Shown here: positions 8,373-14,897 of the stretch, in pieces
How the letters are laid out: each line of letters begins with the position of its first letter
Position numbering within the stretch: position 1 is the first letter of the stretch
From: Clostridiales bacterium
GTDB taxonomy: Bacteria > Bacillota > Clostridia > Oscillospirales > Acutalibacteraceae
Assembly: GCA_012516295.1 (NCBI GenBank)
Contig: JAAYWU010000045.1
Span: 1-17,574 of the forward strand
Reading direction: 5' to 3'
DNA length: 17,574 nucleotides
Translations under genes and position numbers: made by a program
The notes under the pieces: generated by a model
Seen by the model: only the letters and a program-made list of their open reading frames with translations
Databases searched by the model: none
Told to the model about the DNA's origin: nothing

Positions 8373-8484
8373 TACATGGACCCTGTAAAAGAATGCGAAA
8401 AACGGCTTTCCAGGTGGTGCAATGGCGGCCTGCCGGGGCACAACATTCGCAAAAACAGGATCAATAAAATTTAGGAGAAAAGAT
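8373..8484 (+). promoter_or_regulatory. proB leader with a short open frame
   Basis: The leader contains an ATG-started frame of 32 codons (8376-8474) whose TAG stop lies inside the proB Shine-Dalgarno TTTAGGAG. The ATG would be almost at the 5' end of the transcript and has no ribosome binding site, so translation would have to be leaderless. TGCGAA (8394-8399) and TTCGCA downstream could pair weakly. The leader is too short for a T-box and has no T-box core. Whether it regulates proline genes is unknown. Confidence 0.25.
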
Positions 8485-9285
8485 ATGTCGGCAATAACAC
8501 AGGCAAAAAGAATCGTTGTCAAGGTAGGCACATCCACCCTGACGTATGAAAACGGAAAACTGAATCTGCGCAGGATGGAAACGCTGTGCAAGGTGCTGAG
8601 CGAGTTGCAGAATTCCGGCAGGGAATTCATCCTTGTCACGTCCGGCGCAATCGGCGTGGGCGTTGGAAAACTCGGGCTGCCGGAACGACCGCAGGAAACG
8701 GAACGCAAGCAGGCGGTCGCGGCGGTCGGCCAGTGTGAGCTGATGTTTATGTACGACAAGCTGTTCGGCGAGTACAACCGGATGGTGGCGCAGGTGCTTC
8801 TGACCACCGACGTCATTGCCAACGAACATAATAAGCGCAATACCCAGAATACATTCAATGAGTTAATCAAAATGGATATTATTCCTGTTGTGAACGAAAA
8901 CGACTCCGTTGCCATCGACGAGCTGGTCGGCAACAATTTTGGCGACAACGACACGCTTTCCGCAACGGTGGCAAGGCTGGTCGATGCCGATTTGCTGGTC
9001 ATCCTGACGGATATCGACGGCCTGTACGACGCGAATCCGCGCGTGGACGCCAACGCCAAGCGCATCCCCTATGTGCCGGAGGTCACCGATGAAATCCGGC
9101 GGCTTGCGGGCGGCACCGGCTCCAACCGCGGCACGGGCGGTATGAGCACTAAGGTAAGCGCGGCGGCTTATGCCAACGAAGCGGGCATTCCCTGCTGTGT
9201 GATGAGCGGCGCGGACCCGAAATCCCTGTACCAGCTTTTCGACGGCGTACAAATAGGGACAGTTTTCGGCACGAAAAAGAAGTAA
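8485..9285 (+). CDS. proB: Glutamate 5-kinase, short form without PUA domain
   Basis: ProB phosphorylates glutamate with ATP to gamma-glutamyl phosphate, the first step of proline synthesis. The 266-residue protein is an amino-acid kinase domain only: the ATP-phosphate loop VVKVGTSTLT at the N-terminus, TSGAIGVG, the glutamate-site NENDSVA, GDNDTLSATVA, the nucleotide-site TDIDGLYDANPR and GTGGMSTKV. The E. coli enzyme is about 100 residues longer because of a C-terminal PUA domain, absent here; short ProB proteins are common in Clostridia. The start ATG at 8485 follows AGGAG (8473-8477) by 7 nt; the frame is open upstream, but earlier starts lack a ribosome binding site. proA begins 23 nt after the stop. 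Confidence 0.96.
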   Translation: MSAITQAKRIVVKVGTSTLTYENGKLNLRRMETLCKVLSELQNSGREFILVTSGAIGVGVGKLGLPERPQETERKQAVAAVGQCELMFMYDKLFGEYNRMVAQVLLTTDVIANEHNKRNTQNTFNELIKMDIIPVVNENDSVAIDELVGNNFGDNDTLSATVARLVDADLLVILTDIDGLYDANPRVDANAKRIPYVPEVTDEIRRLAGGTGSNRGTGGMSTKVSAAAYANEAGIPCCVMSGADPKSLYQLFDGVQIGTVFGTKKK

Positions 9286-9308
9286 GATAGAACAAAGGGG
9301 GTAACGGC

Positions 9309-10553
9309 ATGACCGTATTGGAGCAGATGGGGAAAAACGCGAAGGAAGCGGCCCGCGCGCTGGCAACAGCGGGGTCGCTGAAGGACAAGGCGCTTCTTCA
9401 AATGGCCGCGGCGATTGAAAGCGGCGAAAGAGAGATTCTTGCCGCTAACGCGCAGGATGTGAACGCCGCGCGCCAAAGCGGTATGAGTGAATCCCTGCTG
9501 GACCGTCTGACGCTGAACCACGACCGTATCCTCGGCATGGCGGAGGGAATCCGCTGCGTGGCGGCGCAGGAAGACCCGGTCGGCACCATTGTGGGCGGGG
9601 GTGTCCGCCCGAACGGGCTGAAAATCGAGCAGGTGCGCGTCCCGCTCGGAGTTATCGGCATGATCTATGAAGCAAGGCCGAACGTCACGGCCGACGCGGC
9701 GGCGCTCTGCCTGAAAGCGGGCAACGCGGTGATTCTGCGCGGCGGAAAAGAGGCCTTCCTTTCCAACCGGTGCGTGGCGGAAATTCTGCGCGGCGCGATT
9801 GAAAAAGCCGGGCTGCCGAAGGACGGAATCCAGCTTGTCCAGGATACCAGCCGCGCGTCCTCCGTAGAAATGATGCAGCTCACCGAATACCTCGATGTGC
9901 TGATTCCCCGCGGCGGGAAAAGCCTTATCCGGTCCGTGGTGGAAAATTCGCGGGTGCCGGTGATTGAAACCGGCGCGGGCAACTGCCATGTTTATGTGGA
10001 CGACAGCGCGGACATCGATATGGCGGCGGAGATTATCTTTAACGCAAAGACCTCGCGCCCGTCCGTCTGCAACGCGATTGAAACCGTTCTTGTCCATAAG
10101 GAGATTGCGGAAAAAGCGCTGCCCGCCATCAAGGCGCGGCTGGACGAAAAGCATGTGGAAATCCGCGGCTGCGAACGCACGCGCGCGATTCTGGGCGGAG
10201 ACATCGTTCCCGCACAGGAGGAGGACTGGGGGACGGAATACCTTGATTTTATCCTCGCGGTCAAAGTGGTGGACAGCATCGACGAAGCGGTCGACCATAT
10301 CGCGCGGTATTCCAGCGGGCATAGCGAGGCCATTGTTACCCGAAGCTATGAGAGCGCGCGGAAATTTACGGAGCGGGTCGATTCCGCGGCGGTCTATGTC
10401 AACGCTTCCACCCGTTTCACCGACGGCGGCGAATTCGGGCTGGGCGCTGAAATCGGAATTTCCACACAGAAGCTGCACGCGCGCGGCCCCATGGGCGTAA
10501 ATCAGCTTACCTCCACAAAATTTATTATCAGCGGAAGCGGTCAAATACGATAG
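9309..10553 (+). CDS. proA: Glutamate-5-semialdehyde dehydrogenase (gamma-glutamyl phosphate reductase)
   Basis: ProA reduces gamma-glutamyl phosphate with NADPH to glutamate semialdehyde, the second proline step; it acts on the unstable product of ProB. The 414 residues match the normal family length. The catalytic cysteine is Cys254 in RPSVCNAIET, within an aldehyde dehydrogenase-type fold. Other landmarks are GVIGMIYEARPNVT (cofactor region), IPRGGKSLI, a C-terminal FTDGGEFGLGAEIGIS and HARGPMG. The start ATG at 9309 follows AAAGGGGG by 7 nt. The 23-nt gap to proB indicates one operon. No proC was seen in the window. Confidence 0.97.
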   Translation: MTVLEQMGKNAKEAARALATAGSLKDKALLQMAAAIESGEREILAANAQDVNAARQSGMSESLLDRLTLNHDRILGMAEGIRCVAAQEDPVGTIVGGGVRPNGLKIEQVRVPLGVIGMIYEARPNVTADAAALCLKAGNAVILRGGKEAFLSNRCVAEILRGAIEKAGLPKDGIQLVQDTSRASSVEMMQLTEYLDVLIPRGGKSLIRSVVENSRVPVIETGAGNCHVYVDDSADIDMAAEIIFNAKTSRPSVCNAIETVLVHKEIAEKALPAIKARLDEKHVEIRGCERTRAILGGDIVPAQEEDWGTEYLDFILAVKVVDSIDEAVDHIARYSSGHSEAIVTRSYESARKFTERVDSAAVYVNASTRFTDGGEFGLGAEIGISTQKLHARGPMGVNQLTSTKFIISGSGQIR

Positions 10554-10571
10554 AAAGCGGAGTTTATTCAG

Positions 10572-11474
10572 ATGAGCAAAAAACGAAAGAAATCCATTCC
10601 GGGCTTTTCAGCCGACTATCGCAATGCTTACAATAAGCCGGATCAGAAGATAGACCCCGTTGAGCCGGAGGAAATGGAGATCGACGATTTCCTTCCCGAA
10701 GACGAAGCCAACGGCGGTGAAGAGCTTTTAACAAAATGGGATGACGGTTGGAACCCGGATGAGCCGGAGGATGCTGCGGAGCCGGAACAGCCGGCAGCGC
10801 CCAAGCGCACCGGTACGCACCGGCGGTGCCGTTACGGCGTGGCAGCCGGCACCCTGGTGCTGCTTCTCGCGCTGGTGGGCGTATGCTTTATTGCCGGGAC
10901 AATCGGGAAGAGCATTTACCGCGCGGCAACCGACGACAGCAAGCTGCGCGCCTATGATTCTTTCCTTACAACCGTCGTCATGCAGGATCCGCAGCCGTTT
11001 GCTTCGCCGGATAAGGCCGACGAGGAATTTGTGCTGAACGCTTCGCTCTGGAAAACGATCACGGCGAACGGCGGTTCCAACTACAACAGCTACGACGACA
11101 GCGGAAGAGTCCTTGTTCCGCTCGGCGACGTGGTGAATGCCTGCCGTGAGCTGTTCGGGCCGGACTGCCAGCTTCAGCCGAAAACGCCGGCCAAGGAGAC
11201 CTTTTTTGAATACAATTCCGAGACGAACCAGTTCCATGTCGCGCTGTATTCTTCGGACAGCAGCTTCACGCCCTATACGGAGAGCGCAAAAAAGCAGGGG
11301 GATACCATCGTGCTGCGTGTCGGTTACGTTTCGCCAAGCGACGCGTCACGCAACCAGACCACGAGTGCCGTTGTAACCCCCAAGCCTACAAAATATATGG
11401 AGTACATACTCAAATCCGATCCGAAAACGAAACAGGAATATATCTACGCCATCCGGGCACCGCAGGAAAAGTAA
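10572..11474 (+). CDS. Unrecognised single-pass membrane protein downstream of proA
   Basis: I do not recognise a family for this 300-residue protein. It has a very basic start (MSKKRKK), then a strongly acidic, Pro/Glu/Asp-rich cytoplasmic segment (about 25-76), a basic patch (HRRCR, 83-87) and one hydrophobic helix (about 88-112). The positive-inside rule puts the N-terminus in the cytoplasm and residues 115-300 outside. The outer part is hydrophilic with Ser/Thr/Asn-rich stretches and only one Cys, consistent with a small soluble domain. The start ATG at 10572 follows AAGCGGAG at a usable distance. The 18-nt gap to proA suggests co-transcription, but its role in proline metabolism is not evident. 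Its stop directly abuts that of the convergent small-gene operon. Confidence 0.8.
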   Translation: MSKKRKKSIPGFSADYRNAYNKPDQKIDPVEPEEMEIDDFLPEDEANGGEELLTKWDDGWNPDEPEDAAEPEQPAAPKRTGTHRRCRYGVAAGTLVLLLALVGVCFIAGTIGKSIYRAATDDSKLRAYDSFLTTVVMQDPQPFASPDKADEEFVLNASLWKTITANGGSNYNSYDDSGRVLVPLGDVVNACRELFGPDCQLQPKTPAKETFFEYNSETNQFHVALYSSDSSFTPYTESAKKQGDTIVLRVGYVSPSDASRNQTTSAVVTPKPTKYMEYILKSDPKTKQEYIYAIRAPQEK

Positions 11475-11852
11475 TCACAGCACCAGATACAGCAGCGCGA
11501 AAATCAGCCCGGTGTCCGCGCGTTCTTCAATAAGGAGCAGCATCAGCACCAGGATGAGCGTTCGCTCGCTGTCGTCGAACAGGGTGTCGAACAGATTCCG
11601 GAAAGGAACCATCTGCCCTCCAGCATTGTCGGAATGCTGCGGGGCGGGCTTTTCTGCCGGGGAAGCGGTTGGCGCAGCCGCCGCACGCTGGGAGGATGGG
11701 GCATTGTGGCGTGCTTGGTTCGATCCCGCCGGATTCGGCATACTCCGGTTCTGCTGTGAAACAGCAGCCTGCGCGCGGGACTGCATTTCGCGCGCGCGCC
11801 GGATCGCCTCCTGCTGAAGGCGCTGCATATCGTAATTGTAACTATCAGCCAT
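11475..11852 (-). CDS. Unrecognised small protein with hydrophobic C-terminus (third gene of small operon)
   Basis: The 125-residue product begins with a charged, Gln/Arg-rich helical segment (about 5-35). A long Ala/Pro/Ser/Asn-rich, probably disordered linker (about 36-78) follows. The end has two short hydrophobic stretches (98-108 and 113-125) separated by EERAD, running to the very last residue. This could be a C-terminal hairpin inserted in or attached to a membrane. The ribosome binding site is GAGGTGG just before ATG (minus-strand start at 11852), and it overlaps the end of the upstream gene's TGA region. I know no function. The gene ends base-to-base against the convergent membrane-protein gene. 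Confidence 0.75.
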   Translation of the reverse strand: MADSYNYDMQRLQQEAIRRAREMQSRAQAAVSQQNRSMPNPAGSNQARHNAPSSQRAAAAPTASPAEKPAPQHSDNAGGQMVPFRNLFDTLFDDSERTLILVLMLLLIEERADTGLIFALLYLVL

Positions 11853-11860
11853 GTTCCACC

Positions 11861-12211
11861 TCAGAGAATACCGCTGCTTCTTAGCAGCGGCAGCAACCGG
11901 ACCAGTTGAAGAATCTTAATGGATTCATCCAGCTTTTTTTGGCGCGCCGGGCTTAAAAGCGGCCGCAGGGCGCGCAGCAGCCGTGTGTTGTCGTCTTCCT
12001 GCCGGAAGCTGGACAGCAAAGGCATAATTTTTGTAACCATTTGCAGGACTTCCGTATCAATTCCCGGGGAGCCCCCCTGCGCCGGTTCCGCCGGCGCAGG
12101 GGGCGGCTGTTCTTGTGCCGCGCCGCCCAGAAGCCCGGCAAGGCTCTTCAGTTTTTCAAGACTGCCGGGATTGTTCAGCAGCTCGCCGAGCTTCGCGGCA
12201 AGATCATCCAT
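11861..12211 (-). CDS. Unrecognised small helical protein (second gene of small operon)
   Basis: The 116-residue product has an N-terminal helical module (1-30, including NNPGSLEKLKSLAGLLGG). A Pro/Ala/Gly/Gln linker (31-52) and a C-terminal helical, Leu-rich module (53-116) follow, the latter including LSPARQKKLDESIKIL. The LSPxxxKKLD motif also occurs in the 56-residue product of the gene before it (LSPEDKKKLDSIL), so the two proteins may share a helical module. The start ATG at 12211 immediately follows the TAA of the preceding gene, with GGGAGG (complement of 12219-12224) 7 nt upstream. No membrane segment or catalytic motif is obvious. The linker is encoded by a perfect GC-rich inverted repeat (12073-12103). 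Confidence 0.75.
   Translation of the reverse strand: MDDLAAKLGELLNNPGSLEKLKSLAGLLGGAAQEQPPPAPAEPAQGGSPGIDTEVLQMVTKIMPLLSSFRQEDDNTRLLRALRPLLSPARQKKLDESIKILQLVRLLPLLRSSGIL
12073..12103. repeat. Perfect 13-bp GC-rich inverted repeat inside a coding linker
   Basis: CCCCCTGCGCCGG (12073-12085) is the exact reverse complement of 12091-12103, with a 5-nt loop TTCCG. It encodes about residues 37-46 (Pro/Ala/Gly-rich) of the 116-residue protein. No T-run follows on either strand, so it is not a terminator, but it would be a very stable mRNA hairpin. Confidence 0.85.
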
Positions 12212-12382
12212 TTATTTTCCTCCCTTGAACTTCTTCATCATTTCTTGCGCCTGCGGCGTGCTTAATATTTTTTCAACCTGTGTTTTATCAGATAAAATAC
12301 TGTCAAGCTTCTTTTTGTCTTCCGGGCTGAGCTGTTTGAGAAGACTTTGCAGGAGCTTTTGGTTTTCCTCCTTGCTTTGCAT
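12212..12382 (-). CDS. Unrecognised 56-residue charged helical protein (first gene of small operon)
   Basis: This short gene reads on the minus strand from ATG at 12382 to TAA at 12214-12212 and encodes 56 residues, about a third of them Lys, Glu, Gln or Asp. It is predicted to be helical throughout, with LSPEDKKKLDSIL in the middle and a basic end KKFKGGK. A GGGGTG sequence (complement of 12388-12393) 5 nt before the ATG can serve as ribosome binding site. Its TAA is contiguous with the ATG of the next gene, and codon phase and spacing fit a three-gene operon. It carries the LSPxxxKKLD motif shared with its neighbour. No family is known to me. Confidence 0.7.
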   Translation of the reverse strand: MQSKEENQKLLQSLLKQLSPEDKKKLDSILSDKTQVEKILSTPQAQEMMKKFKGGK

Positions 12383-12407
12383 ACAATCACCCCGCTATCA
12401 TTGTATG
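12380..12407. repeat. 8-bp inverted repeat spanning -10 box and start codon
   Basis: CATACAAT (12380-12387) and ATTGTATG (12400-12407) are exact reverse complements separated by 12 nt. One arm is the proposed -10 of the small-gene operon and the other contains its start codon. It could be an operator, or the match could be partly coincidental. Confidence 0.5.
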
Positions 12408-12428
12408 ATACGGGAGTTTAATATATGA
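12400..12428 (-). promoter_or_regulatory. Sigma-E-like sporulation promoter for the small-gene operon
   Basis: Read on the minus strand, TCATATA (12428-12422) is followed by 14 nt and then CATACAAT (12407-12400). The B. subtilis sigma-E consensus is KMATATT, about 14 nt, CATACAHT, so the -10 matches at 8 of 8 positions and the -35 at 6 of 7, with correct spacing. The start of transcription would fall near 12393, which puts the ribosome binding site almost at the 5' end; this very short leader is the main caution. Confidence 0.6.
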
Positions 12429-12464
12429 CGGCCGCGGGCCGCGAATCATCTGGAGGTTTTGTTC

Positions 12465-12929
12465 ATGCGAATATTAGTTGTCTCGGATACGCACCGGGAC
12501 GAAGCGAATCTTCGGCAGGCGATTTTAAGCCAGCCCTCCGCCGAAGTGGTTATCCATCTTGGCGACGGCGCCGACGAAGCGCTGCAAATGAAAGACAGTT
12601 TTCCTGAAAAAATGTTTCTGCTTGTCCGCGGGAATTGCGACTGGAGCAGTACGCTGCCGAACGAAGGGGAGATTACCCTTTGCGGTAAGCACATTCTATA
12701 TACCCATGGTTATACATATAATGTGAAATACGGTTTGTATAATATTACCATGGCGGCGCGTGAACGGAAAGCGGATATTGTCCTGTTCGGCCACACCCAT
12801 GATGCGCTGACCGATTACGAGGACGGGCTGTATCTGATGAATCCCGGCAGCCTGCATGGGTCCAGGGGAACATATGGAATAATCGACCTGTCTGCCGCCG
12901 GTGTTGTGACCAATATCCTGAAAATTTGA
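12465..12929 (+). CDS. YfcE/MJ0936-type metallophosphoesterase
   Basis: This is a small calcineurin-like phosphoesterase of the YfcE/MJ0936 family, which hydrolyses phosphodiesters in vitro and has no firmly established physiological substrate. The 154 residues contain the complete two-metal site: SDTH (Asp8, His10), HLGDGAD, GNCD, the THG of YTHGYTYNVK, and GHTH, followed by the NPGSL segment typical of the family. The start ATG at 12465 follows TGGAGG (12451-12456) by 8 nt; an in-frame TTG at 12459 is rejected because it crowds that site. It is transcribed divergently from the small-gene operon. I saw no clear promoter of its own in the 82-nt divergent gap. Confidence 0.92.
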   Translation: MRILVVSDTHRDEANLRQAILSQPSAEVVIHLGDGADEALQMKDSFPEKMFLLVRGNCDWSSTLPNEGEITLCGKHILYTHGYTYNVKYGLYNITMAARERKADIVLFGHTHDALTDYEDGLYLMNPGSLHGSRGTYGIIDLSAAGVVTNILKI

Positions 12930-12958
12930 TTGACACCCGGTAAAACAAATGGTAATCT
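12930..12958 (+). promoter_or_regulatory. Promoter for the phosphoglucomutase gene
   Basis: A perfect TTGACA (12930-12935) begins right after the previous stop codon. Seventeen nt later comes TAATCT (12953-12958), a weak -10 that is helped by TGG directly before it (extended -10). A leader of about 40 nt with an AAAGGA ribosome binding site follows. Confidence 0.55.
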
Positions 12959-13004
12959 TTAGTTGTTGATAAGCAAAAAATCTCATGAGGAAAGGAATGT
13001 CTCT

Positions 13005-14702
13005 ATGTCTGAATTTGAAAGATGGCTCCGTATGGAGCTGGACGACTCCGACTTGACGGAAGAGTTGAAAAGTATACAGGACCAGCCGGATGAGATAAAC
13101 GATAGATTTTACCGCAACTTGGAATTTGGAACAGGCGGGCTTCGCGGCGTAATCGGCGCGGGAACCAACAGGATGAATGTTTATACCGTCCGCAAGGCAA
13201 CCCAGGGGCTTGCGAATTATCTGAACAAGCACGGAAGGAATCCGTCGGTTGCGATTGCGTACGACAGCCGCATAAAATCCGACGTGTTTGCAAAGCAGAG
13301 CGCCGCGGTTCTGGCGGCCAACGGCATTAAAGCGTATATTTATCCGAAGCTTTCGCCGACCCCGACGCTTTCCTACGCTGTGCGCTATTTAAAATGCGAT
13401 GCAGGCATCTGCGTTACAGCAAGCCATAATCCCGCCAAATACAACGGGTACAAGGTTTACGGAAGCGACGGCTGCCAGATTACGCTGGAGATGGCGGACG
13501 AAGTTCTGAGCGAAATCAACAACTTGGATATTTTTGAGGACGTTAAGCGTATCACTTTTGACGACGGCCTGAAAAACGGCATGATTGAGTATATTAAGGA
13601 TGAAGTAATCCACGCATTCCTGAGTGATGTGCTTAAGCAGAGGGTTCTGAAGGACGACTGCTCCAACCTGAAAGTGGTGTACACGCCGCTGAACGGCACG
13701 GGGCTTGTCTGTGTAACCCGTATGATGAGCTTAATCGGCATTCAGGATGTTACCGTCGTTCCGGAACAGGAATATCCGGACGGAACCTTTAAAACCTGTC
13801 CGTTCCCGAATCCCGAAATTAAAGAAGCGCTGCAGAAGGGATTGGATCTTTGCGAAAAGGTACAGCCGGACCTGCTGCTCGCGACCGACCCGGACTGCGA
13901 CCGCTGCGGAATCGCGGTAAACCAGAACGGGAAATTCGTACTGATGAGCGGCAACGAAGTCGGCGTGCTCCTGCTCGACTTTATCGCTCGCCCCCGCAGG
14001 GACAATGGCACTCTGCCAAAGAACCCGGTTGCGGTGACGACCATCGTCAGCACCGATATGGCAGATGCGGTTGCGAAGGACTATGGCATTCAAATGGTGC
14101 GCGTGCTGACCGGCTTCAAGTATATCGGCGACCAGATTGGCCAGCTGGAAGCAAAGGGCGAAGCCGACCGTTATATTTTTGGATTTGAAGAAAGCTATGG
14201 CTATCTTTCCGGCAGCTATGTCCGCGACAAGGACGCGGTCAACGCAAGCATGCTCATCTGCCAGATGGCTTACGCTTATAAGCAGAAGGGCATGACCCTG
14301 GTAGACGCGATGGACGCGCTCTATCAGAAATACGGCTACTACGAAAACGCGCTGCTGAATTTTGCCTTTGAGGGTGAAGAAGGCATGAAGCGGATGGCCC
14401 GGATTATGCAGAACCTGCGTGAAAATGCGCCGACGGAAATTGCCGGCTTAAAGGTGGCCGGTTGGAGCGATTACGAAGCTTCCAAGCGCTACGACGCGGG
14501 CAAGATAAGCGAAATCCAGCTGCCGAAGTCCAATGTGCTGGAATACCGGCTGGAAAACGGAAGCAAGCTGACGGTACGTCCCAGCGGAACCGAACCCAAA
14601 ATCAAGATTTATATTTCCGCGAAGAGCAAGGAAAAGGTGGCTGCGGAAGAGCTGATTGAAGAGCTGAAAGAAGCAGCGCCCGTAGTTTTTGGAATTCAAT
14701 AA
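13005..14702 (+). CDS. Phosphoglucomutase / phosphomannomutase (alpha-D-phosphohexomutase)
   Basis: The enzyme interconverts hexose 1- and 6-phosphates, linking glycolysis to UDP-glucose, glycogen and cell-envelope sugars. The 565-residue protein resembles the PgcA-type mutases of Firmicutes. Domain 1 has FGTGGLRG near the N-terminus and the phosphoserine loop TASHNP with Ser140. Domain 2 has the metal loop DPDCDR. Domain 3 has the sugar-binding GFEESYGYLSG, and domain 4 has the phosphate-binding RPSGTEPKIKIY. All four are intact. The start ATG at 13005 follows AAAGGAATG; an upstream in-frame TTG (12963) lies before that site. Whether glucose or mannose phosphate is preferred cannot be read from the sequence alone. 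Confidence 0.94.
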   Translation: MSEFERWLRMELDDSDLTEELKSIQDQPDEINDRFYRNLEFGTGGLRGVIGAGTNRMNVYTVRKATQGLANYLNKHGRNPSVAIAYDSRIKSDVFAKQSAAVLAANGIKAYIYPKLSPTPTLSYAVRYLKCDAGICVTASHNPAKYNGYKVYGSDGCQITLEMADEVLSEINNLDIFEDVKRITFDDGLKNGMIEYIKDEVIHAFLSDVLKQRVLKDDCSNLKVVYTPLNGTGLVCVTRMMSLIGIQDVTVVPEQEYPDGTFKTCPFPNPEIKEALQKGLDLCEKVQPDLLLATDPDCDRCGIAVNQNGKFVLMSGNEVGVLLLDFIARPRRDNGTLPKNPVAVTTIVSTDMADAVAKDYGIQMVRVLTGFKYIGDQIGQLEAKGEADRYIFGFEESYGYLSGSYVRDKDAVNASMLICQMAYAYKQKGMTLVDAMDALYQKYGYYENALLNFAFEGEEGMKRMARIMQNLRENAPTEIAGLKVAGWSDYEASKRYDAGKISEIQLPKSNVLEYRLENGSKLTVRPSGTEPKIKIYISAKSKEKVAAEELIEELKEAAPVVFGIQ

Positions 14703-14720
14703 AAAAATAGCAAAAGGGTA

Positions 14721-14749
14721 TTGACAAACGAATTTGTATGTGATATCCT
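14721..14749 (+). promoter_or_regulatory. Promoter of the standalone RNA element
   Basis: A perfect -35 TTGACA (14721-14726), a 17-nt spacer and TATCCT (14744-14749) with TGA in front (extended -10). Transcription should start near 14756. No protein gene lies downstream on this strand. Confidence 0.75.
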
Positions 14750-14755
14750 ATATAC

Positions 14756-14897
14756 AGTTATACAGCACAGAACAATCGAGGTTCGCGCGATATATTGGAA
14801 TTAGCGCCATGCATTTTGCATACCATCCTTGGGATGGTAAGGTCTGTATAATTTGTAAGTACAAGAGGTTAGGGAATCATCCTTAACCTCTTTTTTT
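14756..14897 (+). ncRNA. Candidate structured small RNA or orphan riboswitch-like element
   Basis: Between a good promoter and an intrinsic terminator lies a 142-nt transcript with no open frame of note. TTATACAG (14758-14765) pairs perfectly with CTGTATAA (14844-14851), closing a domain. Inside are a weak ATCG/CGAT hairpin (about 14775-14791), ATGCA/TGCAT (14809-14821) and a perfect 8-bp hairpin TACCATCC/GGATGGTA (14821-14839, loop TTG). A closing stem with three hairpins and a terminator resembles a riboswitch or compact sRNA. I do not recognise it as 6S RNA, SRP RNA, T-box, glmS or a known aptamer. No + strand gene follows before the end of the window. Confidence 0.6.
14864..14897 (+). terminator. 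Intrinsic terminator of the standalone RNA
   Basis: An 11-pair stem (14864-14874 with 14881-14891, one G-T wobble) with loop AATCAT is followed by six more T (14892-14897). Confidence 0.92.

Noticed and set aside
8373..8484. T-box riboswitch in front of proB
   Set aside because: The leader is only about 110 nt and lacks the conserved T-box antiterminator sequence and a terminator before proB.
9168..10544. Long antisense frame opposite proA
   Set aside because: A shadow of the proA reading frame with low-complexity Arg/His/Ala-rich sequence and no family features.
11454..11518. CGGGCACCG / CGGTGTCCG inverted repeat across the convergent stop codons as a bidirectional terminator
   Set aside because: The loop is 47 nt long and there is no T-run on either strand.
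14802..14820. TTAGCGCC in the small RNA as a glmS ribozyme core
   Set aside because: The other conserved glmS core segments are missing and no glmS gene follows.
14756..14897. 6S RNA identity for the standalone transcript
   Set aside because: It is shorter than usual and folds as several separate hairpins within a closed junction, not as a long rod with a central bubble.
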